From positions 1 to 64,000 of the forward strand of contig JAKEHY010000020.1 in assembly GCA_022614805.1 (NCBI GenBank): 64,000 bases of DNA. Reading direction: 5' to 3'. Positions 1-8,648 of the stretch are shown in pieces. The stretch comes from Candidatus Zixiibacteriota bacterium. Lineage in GTDB: Bacteria > Zixibacteria > MSB-5A5 > DSPP01. Within the stretch, counting starts at the first letter, position 1, and each line of letters starts with the position of its first letter. The translations under genes and the position numbers were made by a program. The notes beneath the pieces were generated by a model. It was not told the origin of the DNA. It was given only the letters and a program-made list of their open reading frames with translations, and made no database searches.

Positions 1-1195
1 GATAGTATGGCACGGCTTCGGTCTGTTTGTAGCTGGGGGAGTGTTCTTCGTCGACAACGATGATACCGGGTTTTTCCAAGGGGGCAAAAACCGCCGAGCG
101 GACACCGACCACGATGGGATAGGCGCCGGAGCGGATGGCCTTCCAAGCCGAGGCTTTTTGGCCCGGGGTAAGTCCGGAATGCAGGGCGGCGACCTGGTTG
201 CCGAAGCGGGCCCGAAAGCGGGCGATGATTTGGGAGGCGACCGAAATTTCCGGAAGTAAAACCAAGGCTTGACGGCCTTGGTTTAAAACTTCGTCGATGG
301 CGGCAAAATAAACCTCCGTTTTTCCCGAACCGGTGACGCCGAAAAGCAAAAAAGGGGAGAATTTTCCCGCGCCGAGCGTTTGACAAATGTCCGCAAAGGC
401 CGATTTTTGCTGGGGAGACAGCGCAATTTCCTTTTTTTCCATAAGTTCGGCCAATTCTTCCTCCGTCTTTTTCTCGATTAGGACAAGCCCCTTTTGGGCC
501 AGCTTCGATATTGAGCCGGGGGAAACGGAAAAACGTTTGACCAGGTCGGAAAGCGGGTGAAAGCCGGAATGGTCGAGCAAAAACAAAATCAGGTCTTTTC
601 TCTTTTCATCTTTGGCCGGCCGTTCGGAAATATTGGCGGCGACGCAGGTAATCTTTCTAACGCCGGGGGCCTTCTCCAGAACCTCGTAACTGGCAATCCA
701 GCCCCGGCGCTCGAAATCGAGCAGGTGGCGGTTCAACGAGGCTTTGGGGAAACGGGAGGCGAGCTTTTTCAGCCCGACTTCCTTTTTTTGGGACAGAAAG
801 AAGAAAAGTTCTTTTTCCGTGCGGGAAAGCTCCTCCGGAACGGGAGAATCCGAAGGCAAAAGAAAGTTGATTTTGCGGTAAATTTTGCTCTGAACCTCTC
901 CGGGCACGGCGGCACGCAAAGCGGGGCCGAGCGGGCTGATGTAGTAATCCGCCGCCCAGCGGATGAGCGAAAGAATGGAGGAGAGATAGGCCGGCTGGGC
1001 ATCGATGACTTTTTCTATTGACTTGAGCCCAGGTGTTCGGGGGGCGTTCAGACCGACCACCACACCGATTTCCTTTTTGGAGCCGAGCGGCGCCACCACC
1101 CGGCAGCCGAGAAGGGCCTTGGGTTCCACGCCCTTGGGCGCTTCGTAGGAAAGGGTGGGGCCGGCGCGGAAGGGAAAACCGATTTCAAGCGGCAT
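1..1195 (-). CDS. priA: PriA primosomal helicase, N-terminal part (cut by window edge)
   Basis: PriA is the 3'-to-5' superfamily 2 helicase that reloads the replicative helicase at stalled forks. About 398 residues are present. They start with a typical PriA 3'-end-binding domain (MPLEIGFPFRAGPTLSYE), followed by a winged-helix region, the Walker A motif GVTGSGKTEVY near residue 285 and the DEAH-type box VVDEEHSPSYKQ near residue 380. The zinc-binding and C-terminal helicase parts lie beyond base 1. The ATG at 1193-1195 agrees with the family N-terminus. It has no Shine-Dalgarno sequence and sits directly after the T-tract of a terminator, so how it is transcribed and started is unclear. Identity is firm from the motifs. 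Confidence 0.93.
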   Translation of the reverse strand, partial: MPLEIGFPFRAGPTLSYEAPKGVEPKALLGCRVVAPLGSKKEIGVVVGLNAPRTPGLKSIEKVIDAQPAYLSSILSLIRWAADYYISPLGPALRAAVPGEVQSKIYRKINFLLPSDSPVPEELSRTEKELFFFLSQKKEVGLKKLASRFPKASLNRHLLDFERRGWIASYEVLEKAPGVRKITCVAANISERPAKDEKRKDLILFLLDHSGFHPLSDLVKRFSVSPGSISKLAQKGLVLIEKKTEEELAELMEKKEIALSPQQKSAFADICQTLGAGKFSPFLLFGVTGSGKTEVYFAAIDEVLNQGRQALVLLPEISVASQIIARFRARFGNQVAALHSGLTPGQKASAWKAIRSGAYPIVVGVRSAVFAPLEKPGIIVVDEEHSPSYKQTEAVPYY

Positions 1196-1225
1196 AAACA
1201 AAAAAGGCGGAGCGAGTCCGCCTTT
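1196..1225 (-). terminator. Rho-independent terminator after the TPR gene
   Basis: Read on the minus strand, a 9-bp stem (AAAGGCGGA / TCCGCCTTT) with a 5-base loop is followed by TTTTTTGTTT. It lies 18 bases past the stop of the TPR gene at 1244 and its T-tract touches the priA start codon. Confidence 0.75.
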
Positions 1226-1243
1226 GGGGAAAGAGAGCCAGGG

Positions 1244-2374
1244 TCATTTTTGTGTGGTTGTTTTGCCGCGCAGTTTTTCGGCCATCGCAAAGGCCTCTTT
1301 CGCTTCCTTGGCCTTTCCCATATGCGCGAACGCGCCGGAAAGTGCTTCCCACGCGTCCCCAAAGCCGGGGAATTTTTCGATGGCTTTCTTTAAGACATCG
1401 GCCGCTTTGGTGTAGTATGTTTTATCCTGCCCGCCCAATGAAGTAAGGGCGAGACCGTGATTGTACCAGGAATTGCTGTCCGTCGGGTTTTTAGCCAGAT
1501 AGCGGGCATACAGCGAATCGGCCAAGCGGAAAAAGGGAGCGCCTTCTTTGGAGGTTTTGGCATTCGTTCCCTTGCTCAAGTTGTACAGGGCTAATTGTCC
1601 CAAAAATTCGGCCGAGTCGGGATACTGGCGGGACAGTTTTTGGTACACGAAGACCATTTTATCCAAACTGTCCTCCGCCCCGTATAGCTGACCCAAAAGC
1701 CCCCAGGCATCCCAAAAAAGGGTGTCTTTCGCCACCACCTTTTCCAAAACGCCGATGGCCTCTTTGTAATTTTTCTGATTGACCAGGCCGACGGCATAGG
1801 CATACCCCCAGCGGGTCGAATCGGGCTTCATTTTGAAGGCCAGCCCGTCGTAATAGGTGGAGGTGTCGTGGATACCGAGGGCGTAGTAAACAAAGGAAAG
1901 GTTTTTGTATGGGCCGGTGGCCGTGGAGTCCATCAGAATGCAGCCCCGGTACAGGTTTATCGCCTCCCGGAAATTTTTGATGCTGTCTTTACGCGTCGCC
2001 ACCTTGGTCCCCTTTTCCAGAAATCCGATGGCCTGGTTGAAGGTCTCTCCGAAAACGACGGCCTTCAGAGTTTCCGCTTTCGGTTTCCATTGGGGAGAGA
2101 ATTTGATGGCGGCATCCAAGGCCTGCATCATTTTTTGAAATTCCTTTTTCTGGGAAAAGAGCCAGGCGGCCGTGTACTGCATCTCGCCGTCTTCCGGATA
2201 GCATTTCAGCCCTTCGGTAACCAACTGCTCGGCGCGCTTCAAATCCTGCTTTCCCTGCGAGGGATTGATGTAGATTTTGGCCGAGCGGGTGTAGTAGTCG
2301 CGCGGCTTGCAGTCGGCCCAAACAAAAGAAGCCCACGCGGCGACTATGGCGAACGTCAGAAAAAATCGTCTCAT
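1244..2374 (-). CDS. Secreted tetratricopeptide-repeat protein
   Basis: This 376-residue protein starts with a signal peptide (MRRFFLTFAIVAAWASFVWA, followed by DCKPRDYY), so it should be periplasmic. If the Cys right after the predicted cleavage site is lipidated it could be a lipoprotein. The rest is a chain of TPR helices, for example WDAWGLLGQLYGAEDSLDKM and NSWYNHGLALTSLGG. No catalytic domain is visible, so it is probably a scaffold for protein contacts. Its start lies 13 bases after the stop of the DUF4139 gene, and both probably belong to a valS-led transcript. A clear terminator follows it. No specific family could be named. Confidence 0.8.
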   Translation of the reverse strand: MRRFFLTFAIVAAWASFVWADCKPRDYYTRSAKIYINPSQGKQDLKRAEQLVTEGLKCYPEDGEMQYTAAWLFSQKKEFQKMMQALDAAIKFSPQWKPKAETLKAVVFGETFNQAIGFLEKGTKVATRKDSIKNFREAINLYRGCILMDSTATGPYKNLSFVYYALGIHDTSTYYDGLAFKMKPDSTRWGYAYAVGLVNQKNYKEAIGVLEKVVAKDTLFWDAWGLLGQLYGAEDSLDKMVFVYQKLSRQYPDSAEFLGQLALYNLSKGTNAKTSKEGAPFFRLADSLYARYLAKNPTDSNSWYNHGLALTSLGGQDKTYYTKAADVLKKAIEKFPGFGDAWEALSGAFAHMGKAKEAKEAFAMAEKLRGKTTTQK

Positions 2375-2387
2375 CCTCTTTCCTTCC

Positions 2388-3764
2388 TCATTTATTCTGG
2401 TAGCGCACCGTCAAAGTTAGCTTGGTCTCCTTGTCCTTGTCAACCGGTATTTCGAACCAAGCCGTGGAGGCGTCTTTTTTGGTGAAGGTATGAGAACTTG
2501 TCCGGATTTCCCAAAAACCCCAAAAATGTTTGACCACCCGGACGGTGATTGGCTCGGTTTTGTGGTTGCGGACGGAGATTTCCCAATCCTCCTCCCAGAC
2601 CTTGTTGGAAATCTGGCGGCGGTCTTTTTGGGCCTGTTCGCAGGCGATGTCGAACGCCTTGCCGACGGTAAGCTCCACCCGTTCATCCTTGGGGGTGTGC
2701 TCCAGATTGTCCTCGCCGATAAGCTCGATGCTTCCATCGGTGTCTCTTTTCATTATACGCACGATGCCGGCCGGCAGAGCCATCCCCAAACCGGCTTCCT
2801 TGGCGTTTTTGAATTCGAGGACAACGGAGGCCTTGGTGGCATCCCGGTCGGGGTCGTAGATGAAGTTTTTCTTCACCGGCGTTTCGGCCGGGTCGAAAAG
2901 AGCAACCTGTTTGATTTGGTTATTGGCAAGGGTAGTCGGAAATGCCAGCGTGTAAAGATGGTACTCGAAAAAGGCTTTTTCTTCAAAGGGGGCAGCCTCT
3001 GCCGCCGGATATTGCGCATCCAGAGCGCCCCTCAAAAGCCGGGGTTGTTTGGCCCGGTGCAGTTCACCGGCGACGAGCTTTAATTTCGCTTTCGGATAAG
3101 TCGCCCCGGAGCGGTTGTCGATGGAGACCCAGCCGGAGAGGGAGAGCCGGTCGTCGGTGGGGTTGACCAGGGCGACGTATTCGGCGTGCCAGCCCAAATT
3201 GCCGGTTAGATAGGAAACCTGGCATTTTTCCTTGCCGGAATAGCGGCTGTTGAAGAGCCAGACCAAGGTCGGGCGGGTGTAGAAACCGGCCGGTAGTTCC
3301 GGCATTGAGATATTCACCACTTCGACTGGGTTGACCATTCGGATGCCGCCATTGGGAACGTCCAAAACGTAGCTACCACCAATGTAGGAAAGTAATTTGC
3401 CGGAAAAGACCTTTTGGTCTTTGGTGACCACGTCGATGGTTTTGTCCAGGTACTTGTTCAAAAGCTTTTCCGAGCCGACCAAATCGAACTCAAAATTCTG
3501 CTCCAACAGGTCAATGTCATTTTTCTTGGTCAACGGCTCAAAGCGGACGGAGGTTGGGTCGAGGGCCGCGGCCACGTCGGTGATTTTTACCGTGTCCGAG
3601 CCGCGGTTGAAATTCAATTCCCGCACGTCTTTGACCAATCCCCGGCCATCGTTATAGACCGTTACCGTAAGCTCTCCCCCCTGCCCCCATGCGAGAGAAC
3701 TGGCAAATAGAGCTCCAAACAGACACAACAAACCCCCCCTTGGAACTGACCTAACTTTTGTCAT
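2388..3764 (-). CDS. DUF4139 domain protein, exported
   Basis: A 458-residue exported protein of the DUF4139 type. The start was moved to the second ATG (3762-3764) because AAGGAG lies six bases before it and the upstream ATG has no ribosome binding site. An N-terminal hydrophobic signal (GGLLCLFGALFASSLAWG) is followed by a beta-rich body with the family hallmarks: VYNDGRGLVKDVRELNF near the start, VSYLTGNLGWHAEYVALV in the middle, and a C-terminal WEISVRNHKTEPITVRVVKHF segment. The biochemical role of the family is unknown. It begins about 40 bases after the valS stop and is likely cotranscribed with valS. Confidence 0.8.
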   Translation of the reverse strand: MTKVRSVPRGGLLCLFGALFASSLAWGQGGELTVTVYNDGRGLVKDVRELNFNRGSDTVKITDVAAALDPTSVRFEPLTKKNDIDLLEQNFEFDLVGSEKLLNKYLDKTIDVVTKDQKVFSGKLLSYIGGSYVLDVPNGGIRMVNPVEVVNISMPELPAGFYTRPTLVWLFNSRYSGKEKCQVSYLTGNLGWHAEYVALVNPTDDRLSLSGWVSIDNRSGATYPKAKLKLVAGELHRAKQPRLLRGALDAQYPAAEAAPFEEKAFFEYHLYTLAFPTTLANNQIKQVALFDPAETPVKKNFIYDPDRDATKASVVLEFKNAKEAGLGMALPAGIVRIMKRDTDGSIELIGEDNLEHTPKDERVELTVGKAFDIACEQAQKDRRQISNKVWEEDWEISVRNHKTEPITVRVVKHFWGFWEIRTSSHTFTKKDASTAWFEIPVDKDKETKLTLTVRYQNK

Positions 3765-3805
3765 TTTATCTCCTTCTCCCATTAGTTAATACCTGTCTGC
3801 CCTGC

Positions 3806-6457
3806 CTATATTCCCAGCTTTTTCAAGCTTTCTTCCAACTCCCGTTTCATACCTTCCAACCTGGAGAGCTTTTCCTTCTCTTTAGCCCGAACCGCTTCCG
3901 GCGCCTTGGCTAAGAATTGGGAGTCTGACAGACGAGTCGAAGAGGAAGCGATGAGGCCAGAAATCCGTTCCAGCTCGACTCTCAATTTCTCACGCTCGGC
4001 AGTAACGTCTACATTTCTCTTATATATCAAATAATGCTGTGCATGCGGTAAAACTGATACGTTTGACCAACTTTGGGGCTTATCATTTAGCCATATCTTT
4101 AACTCGGATGCACGCACGATTTCTCTCAAATATGGTTCTGTCTCATCGAAGAATTCATGATAGTCTTTATTAGAAACCGTAACTATAAAAGAAACTTTTT
4201 CATTTGGTGGCACATGAGCTTCAGATCTTAAGTTCCTCATACTACCACTACTCAGTTGAAACAAATTTACTTTTTCATCTAAATCAATTTCCTGTTTGAC
4301 ATAAACCCGTAGATTTTGCCATCCTTCTTGGGTAATGCTCTTCAAACTTCCAGCGAAACCGAGAGAACTAAACAACTCCTCCGTGACAAAGGGAACAAAC
4401 GGATGCAGGAAAATGAGCATTCTTCTCAAAAGCGAGGCCAAAACTCGCTCGGTCTCTGCTTTTTCCGTTTCCGAACCCTGTCGAAAACTGGTTTTAGATA
4501 ATTCCAAATACCAGTCGGCAAAATCGTGCCAGAAAAGTTCGTACAAAGTTAGCGCGGCGGCATTGAAGCGGAAGGACTCCAATTCCTTGGTGACTTTAGC
4601 CACCGAAGCGTCCCAGCGTCCCAAAATCCAGCGGTTGGCCCAGTTCTCGACTTTGCTTGGTATGCCCTCCCCCGCCCGTTTTTCCAAATTCGGCACCGAC
4701 ATTTGTACAAAGCGGGCGGCGTTCCAGAGCTTGTTGGCAAAGTTGCGCCCCTGCTCAAAACTGGTGGGAGACAGCTTGGGGTCCTCTCCTTCGGGCGAGG
4801 CGAAAACCAGAGTTGCCCGCAGGGCATCCGGGCCGAATTGGTCGATGATTTCCAAGGGGTCGATGCCGTTGCCCAACGATTTGGACATCCGCCGGCCGAC
4901 GGCATCCCGCACGGTGCCGTGAATGTAGACATCGGCAAACGGCTCCTTCCCCATAAATTCCATCCCGGCCATAACCATCCGCGCCACCCAGAGGAAGATG
5001 ATTTCGGAAGCGGTGAAAAGGGACTTGGTCGGGTAAAAAAGCTCCAGGTCGCGCGTTTTCTCCGGCCAGCCGAAGGTGGAAAAAGGCCAGAGCCAGGAGG
5101 AAAACCAGGTGTCCAGAACGTCTTCATCCTGCCGGAAATTGAACTTCTTGCACTTCGGACAAGACTTCGGCGTTTCGACCGAAACAAAAGTTTCGCCGCA
5201 GTCGCAGTAGTACACCGGAATGCGGTGCCCCCACCAAAGCTGGCGGGAGATGCACCAGTCCCGGATGGTAGAAAGCCAATGGGAATAGACCGAGCCCCAG
5301 TGGGGCGGGTGGATGCGGAGCTTACCCTCCTCGAAAACTTTCAAGGCCGGTGCGGCCAAGGGCTGCATTTTGACGAACCACTGCTCCGAGAGATACGGCT
5401 CGATGACCGTGTCACACCGGTAGCAGACGCCGACCGAGTGGTGATAGGGTTCGGTTTTTTCCAGAAGCCCGGCTTCGGACAAGGCCTGCACCACCTTTTT
5501 GCGGGCCTCGAAGCGCTCCATCCCGGCAAACGGCCCCGCTTCGGCGTTCAACGTCCCGTCCGGGTTCAGGATGTTCACGGTCGGCAGTTTGTGTTTTTGA
5601 CCGAGCAGAAAATCGTTCGGGTCGTGGGCCGGGGTGACTTTCAAAGCCCCCGTGCCGAATTCCAAATCGACGTAGGTCTCCGCCAGAATCGGCACGGAGC
5701 GGTCAACGAAGGGAACGACAGCCCGCCTGCCGATGAGATGTTTAAAACGGGGATTTTCCGGATGAACGGCGATGGCGGTATCCCCCATTATCGTTTCCGG
5801 CCGGGCGGTGGCGACGGTTATGAATTCATTGCTTCCCTCCACCGGATAGCGGACATACCAGAGGGAGGAATCCTCCTCTTTCGTTTCCACTTCGTCATCC
5901 GAAAGGGAGGTTTTGTCCGTGGGGCACCAGTTGATGATGTAGTTGCCGCGGTAAATAAGCCCCTTGTTGAAAAGCCGGACGAAAACCTCCATTACGGCGC
6001 GGGAGGCGCCGGGGTCCATCGTAAAGCGCAGCCGGCTCCAGTCCAGCCCGCATCCCATCTCTTTGAACTGGTTGACGATGGCGTCGCCGTACTTGTTTTT
6101 CCAGGCCCAAGCGTGCTCCAGAAACTTTTCCCGCCCCAAGTCCCGCTTGTTAATGCCCTGTTTGCGCAGCTCCTTCCCCACCATCACTTCGGTGGCGATG
6201 CTGGCGTGGTCCACTCCGGGCAGCCATTCGACTTCAAAACCGGAAAGCTTTCTCCAGCGGATGAGGATATCCTGCAGGGTGGCGTTCAAGGCGTGGCCGA
6301 TGTGCAAAATGGAGGTAACGTTGGGGGGCGGCACCACGATGGAATAAATCGGTTTTTTGGTGTTCAAATCCGGCTCGAAGATTTTTTCCTCCCGCCAAAA
6401 GCGGTTCCAGCGCATCCGGGCAGCGGCGAAGTCGTAATGTTTGGGCAAAATCTCCAT
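3806..6457 (-). CDS. valS: Valyl-tRNA synthetase
   Basis: This class I synthetase charges tRNA-Val in the cytoplasm. At 883 residues it has the usual full length. Visible are the HIGH motif (ILHIGHALNATLQ, near residue 50), the editing domain (VATARPETIMGDTAIAVHP), the zinc-ribbon-like CDCGETF/CPKCKKF insertion, the KMSKS variant RMSKSLGNGIDP, the anticodon-binding domain and the C-terminal coiled-coil arm ending in LEGMKRELEESLKKLGI. The start fits the family (MEILPKHYDFAAARMRW). There is no Shine-Dalgarno sequence before the ATG, and a TTGACT/TATCCT promoter would begin transcription almost at the ATG, hinting at a leaderless message. The stretch 3890-4540, coding for the C-terminal part, is visibly richer in A+T than the rest. 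Confidence 0.97.
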   Translation of the reverse strand: MEILPKHYDFAAARMRWNRFWREEKIFEPDLNTKKPIYSIVVPPPNVTSILHIGHALNATLQDILIRWRKLSGFEVEWLPGVDHASIATEVMVGKELRKQGINKRDLGREKFLEHAWAWKNKYGDAIVNQFKEMGCGLDWSRLRFTMDPGASRAVMEVFVRLFNKGLIYRGNYIINWCPTDKTSLSDDEVETKEEDSSLWYVRYPVEGSNEFITVATARPETIMGDTAIAVHPENPRFKHLIGRRAVVPFVDRSVPILAETYVDLEFGTGALKVTPAHDPNDFLLGQKHKLPTVNILNPDGTLNAEAGPFAGMERFEARKKVVQALSEAGLLEKTEPYHHSVGVCYRCDTVIEPYLSEQWFVKMQPLAAPALKVFEEGKLRIHPPHWGSVYSHWLSTIRDWCISRQLWWGHRIPVYYCDCGETFVSVETPKSCPKCKKFNFRQDEDVLDTWFSSWLWPFSTFGWPEKTRDLELFYPTKSLFTASEIIFLWVARMVMAGMEFMGKEPFADVYIHGTVRDAVGRRMSKSLGNGIDPLEIIDQFGPDALRATLVFASPEGEDPKLSPTSFEQGRNFANKLWNAARFVQMSVPNLEKRAGEGIPSKVENWANRWILGRWDASVAKVTKELESFRFNAAALTLYELFWHDFADWYLELSKTSFRQGSETEKAETERVLASLLRRMLIFLHPFVPFVTEELFSSLGFAGSLKSITQEGWQNLRVYVKQEIDLDEKVNLFQLSSGSMRNLRSEAHVPPNEKVSFIVTVSNKDYHEFFDETEPYLREIVRASELKIWLNDKPQSWSNVSVLPHAQHYLIYKRNVDVTAEREKLRVELERISGLIASSSTRLSDSQFLAKAPEAVRAKEKEKLSRLEGMKRELEESLKKLGI

Positions 6458-6464
6458 TTTGGAA

Positions 6465-6492
6465 AGGATAGTTTTTATGGGGGGAAAGTCAA
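6465..6492 (-). promoter_or_regulatory. valS: Possible valS promoter
   Basis: On the minus strand TTGACT (6487-6492) is separated by 16 bases from TATCCT (6465-6470). Transcription would start about base 6458, next to the valS ATG. This is a pattern match only. Confidence 0.35.
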
Positions 6493-6495
6493 GAA

Positions 6496-6530
6496 TTGAG
6501 TGATTGAATCATTGAGTCATTGACGATTGA
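6496..6530 (+). repeat. Short tandem array of an 8-bp unit
   Basis: Four and a half units in a row, TTGAGTGA, TTGAATCA, TTGAGTCA, TTGACGA, TTGA, lie between the divergent valS and mazG genes. One unit supplies a weak TTGACG -35-like element pointing towards mazG (17 bases before TTTTAT at 6543-6548). Confidence 0.6.
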
Positions 6531-6577
6531 AAACAACCGGCTTTTTATTTTTTTAAAAACGGCTAACTTAAGGCAAT

Positions 6578-7348
6578 ATGAAGAAAAAATCGGAAATGGA
6601 GCGGTTGATAACCTTTATGGCCACGTTACGGGGACCGAAAGGATGCCCGTGGGACCGAAAGCAGACTCACGAGACGTTGGTGCCCTATCTGATGGAGGAG
6701 GCGCACGAGGCGATTGAGGCGATTTATGAGAAAAATTACAAGAAACTGGAAGAGGAATTAGGCGATTTGCTCCTTCAAGTGGTTTTCCACGCCCAATTGG
6801 CCAAGGAAAAGAAACGGTTTGACATCGAGAAGGTGGCCAAGGGGATTTCGGATAAACTGATACGGCGTCACCCTCATGTTTTCGGGAAAAAGGAGAAACT
6901 GACCCCGGCCCAGGTATTGGAAAACTGGGAAAAACGAAAACTAAAGGAGAAAGAAGACGGGGTTTTGGAATCGATACCCAAAAGCTTGCCGATTTTGTTC
7001 CGGGCGCAACGGGTTCAAGAAAAAGCCGCCCAATTCGGGTTTGACTGGAAGAAAGCCCATCAAGTAGTGCCAAAATTGAAAGAAGAGATACAGGAAATTG
7101 AGAGGGATTTGAAGAAAAAATCGGGAAAGTTGGAGGAGGAAATCGGGGATTTATTTTTCACGGTAATCAACCTGTCGCGCCATCTCAAGGTGAACCCGGA
7201 AAAGGCCTTGAAAACGTCGGTGGATAAATTTGAAAGACGGTTTGCATACATCGAGGCGAGTTTGAAGAAGCAAAAGAAGAATTTGGGGGAGGTGGGATTG
7301 AAGGAATTGGATAAGCTGTGGAATAAGGCGAAAAAACTAAAGACCTAA
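6578..7348 (+). CDS. mazG: MazG nucleoside triphosphate pyrophosphohydrolase
   Basis: MazG hydrolyses NTPs to NMP and pyrophosphate, cleaning up non-canonical nucleotides and influencing stress alarmones. The 256 residues form the classical tandem MazG architecture. The first domain opens with GCPWDRKQTHETLVPYLMEE and has the metal-binding EEAHEAIEAI and EEELGDLLLQVVFHAQ helices. The second repeats the pattern (EEIQEIERDLKKKSGKLEEE, IGDLFFTVINLSRHL). The ATG at 6578 is preceded by a weak AAGG. The gene is single, divergent from valS and convergent with the efflux operon; a palindromic repeat follows its stop. Confidence 0.95.
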   Translation: MKKKSEMERLITFMATLRGPKGCPWDRKQTHETLVPYLMEEAHEAIEAIYEKNYKKLEEELGDLLLQVVFHAQLAKEKKRFDIEKVAKGISDKLIRRHPHVFGKKEKLTPAQVLENWEKRKLKEKEDGVLESIPKSLPILFRAQRVQEKAAQFGFDWKKAHQVVPKLKEEIQEIERDLKKKSGKLEEEIGDLFFTVINLSRHLKVNPEKALKTSVDKFERRFAYIEASLKKQKKNLGEVGLKELDKLWNKAKKLKT

Positions 7349-7383
7349 CCCCTCGGTCCCCTTCCCGAAGCGGGAAGGGGAGG
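7346..7383 (+). repeat. CTAACCCCT palindromic repeat, copy 1
   Basis: CCTAACCCCT is followed by a 10-bp perfect stem CCCCTTCCCG (7358-7367) / CGGGAAGGGG (7371-7380) with loop AAG. Near-identical elements occur at 14055-14095 and 16214-16252, always between genes and in the same orientation. Here it lies between the convergent ends of mazG and the permease gene and could also stop transcription. Confidence 0.8.
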
Positions 7384-7397
7384 AAAAACATTAAAAA

Positions 7398-8648
7398 TTA
7401 TTCGTACCGCAAAGAAACTATCGGGTCCAGTTTGGCGGCTTGGTAGGCGGGGTAGATGCCGAAGATTAAGCCGACCGAAACGGAGACGGTGAAGCCGATG
7501 AAGACCCAGACCGGCGAGACGGCCGCCGGCAAAGGGGTGGCGGCGCCGATGAGCAAAGCGATGCCGGTGCCGATGACGATTCCGGCAATGCCGCCCGTGC
7601 AGGAGAGCGTTACCGCCTCTATCAAAAACTGCCAGAGGATGTTGCGGCGCTTGGCGCCGATGGCCTTGCGGATGCCGATTTCGCGGGTGCGCTCCTTGAC
7701 CGAAACGAGCATAATGTTCATCACGCCGACCCCGCCGACCAGAAGCCCGATGCCGGAAATGCCTATCATCAAAAAGAAAATCCCCATCGTGACGGAGCGA
7801 AACGACTCCAAAAGTTGCTCCTGGGTGGCCAGCTCAAAGTCATTCGGCTTGTCGTAGGGTACCCCCCGCTGGCGCCGCAGGGCGGATTCTATCTGATCCA
7901 TCGCCGCCTCCTGTTCCTCGAGGGAACGGCTGCGCACGACCAGCAAAAGCTCCTTTTCCCAGGGATGCAGCCGGGCGAAGGTGCCGTAAGGAAGGACGAT
8001 GATGTGGTTCGAGTTCCGCCCCAGGTTGGTCTTGCGGTGCTCCATCACCCCCACCACCCGGTATTTGTGGTTGTTCACCAAAATCTCTTTGCCGATGGGT
8101 TCGATTTTGGGGAAGAGCGCTTCGGAAACGTCCGCGCCGATGACGCAGACCATCGCCTTGAAATGGTGGTCGATGTCGGTGATGAAGCGCCCCCGCTCCA
8201 CGTAATGGTTATTGACCCGCTCGTAGTCCGGCAGGGTGCCGAAAAGCGAAGGGCGCTTGAAGGTGTTTCCCTTGTATTTGGCGACGTTGCCGCCGTCCAC
8301 GAAAACGTAGTTCTGCGGGGAAACGGCGTCCACGGCCGGGCAGTTTTCGGCAATCGCCTCCCCCGTTTCAAAGGTAATCGGCTTGCGCAGCCGCTCCTCC
8401 TCCGAACGGTCGCCGAACTGGAAACCGATTTTGAAACGGGTGACGAAGATGACGTTGGAGCCCAAACTCTGAATCTGGTCGGAAACGGAACGGTTCAGCC
8501 CCTCGATGATGGAGGCCATCGCGATGACGGAGAGAACGCCGATGAAAACCCCTAACATCGTCAAAAAGGAGCGCATCTTGTGCGCCCGCAGGCTGTCGAA
8601 GGCCAAGGCCATTCCTTCCTTCATCTCGGCCCAGCGGAATTTACTCAT
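7398..8648 (-). CDS. MacB/FtsX-type ABC transporter permease (distal copy)
   Basis: This 416-residue inner-membrane subunit belongs to the MacB-like mechanotransmission family. It has one N-terminal membrane helix (MRSFLTMLGVFIGVLSVIAM), a large periplasmic MacB_PCD domain (about residues 45-270) and three C-terminal helices of the FtsX domain (IGLLVGGVGVMNIMLVSVKE, then RTREIGIRKAIGAKRRNILW). It overlaps the preceding permease gene by 8 bases and is the last gene of the efflux operon. With its paralogue it would form a heterodimer energised by the ATPase encoded upstream. The substrate is unknown. Confidence 0.9.
   Translation of the reverse strand: MSKFRWAEMKEGMALAFDSLRAHKMRSFLTMLGVFIGVLSVIAMASIIEGLNRSVSDQIQSLGSNVIFVTRFKIGFQFGDRSEEERLRKPITFETGEAIAENCPAVDAVSPQNYVFVDGGNVAKYKGNTFKRPSLFGTLPDYERVNNHYVERGRFITDIDHHFKAMVCVIGADVSEALFPKIEPIGKEILVNNHKYRVVGVMEHRKTNLGRNSNHIIVLPYGTFARLHPWEKELLLVVRSRSLEEQEAAMDQIESALRRQRGVPYDKPNDFELATQEQLLESFRSVTMGIFFLMIGISGIGLLVGGVGVMNIMLVSVKERTREIGIRKAIGAKRRNILWQFLIEAVTLSCTGGIAGIVIGTGIALLIGAATPLPAAVSPVWVFIGFTVSVSVGLIFGIYPAYQAAKLDPIVSLRYE

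Noticed and set aside
4703-6499. 598-codon plus-strand open frame opposite valS
   Set aside because: It mirrors valS, has no recognisable domain or ribosome binding site, and its Gly/Pro/Arg/Phe-rich composition is that of an antisense shadow in high-GC DNA.
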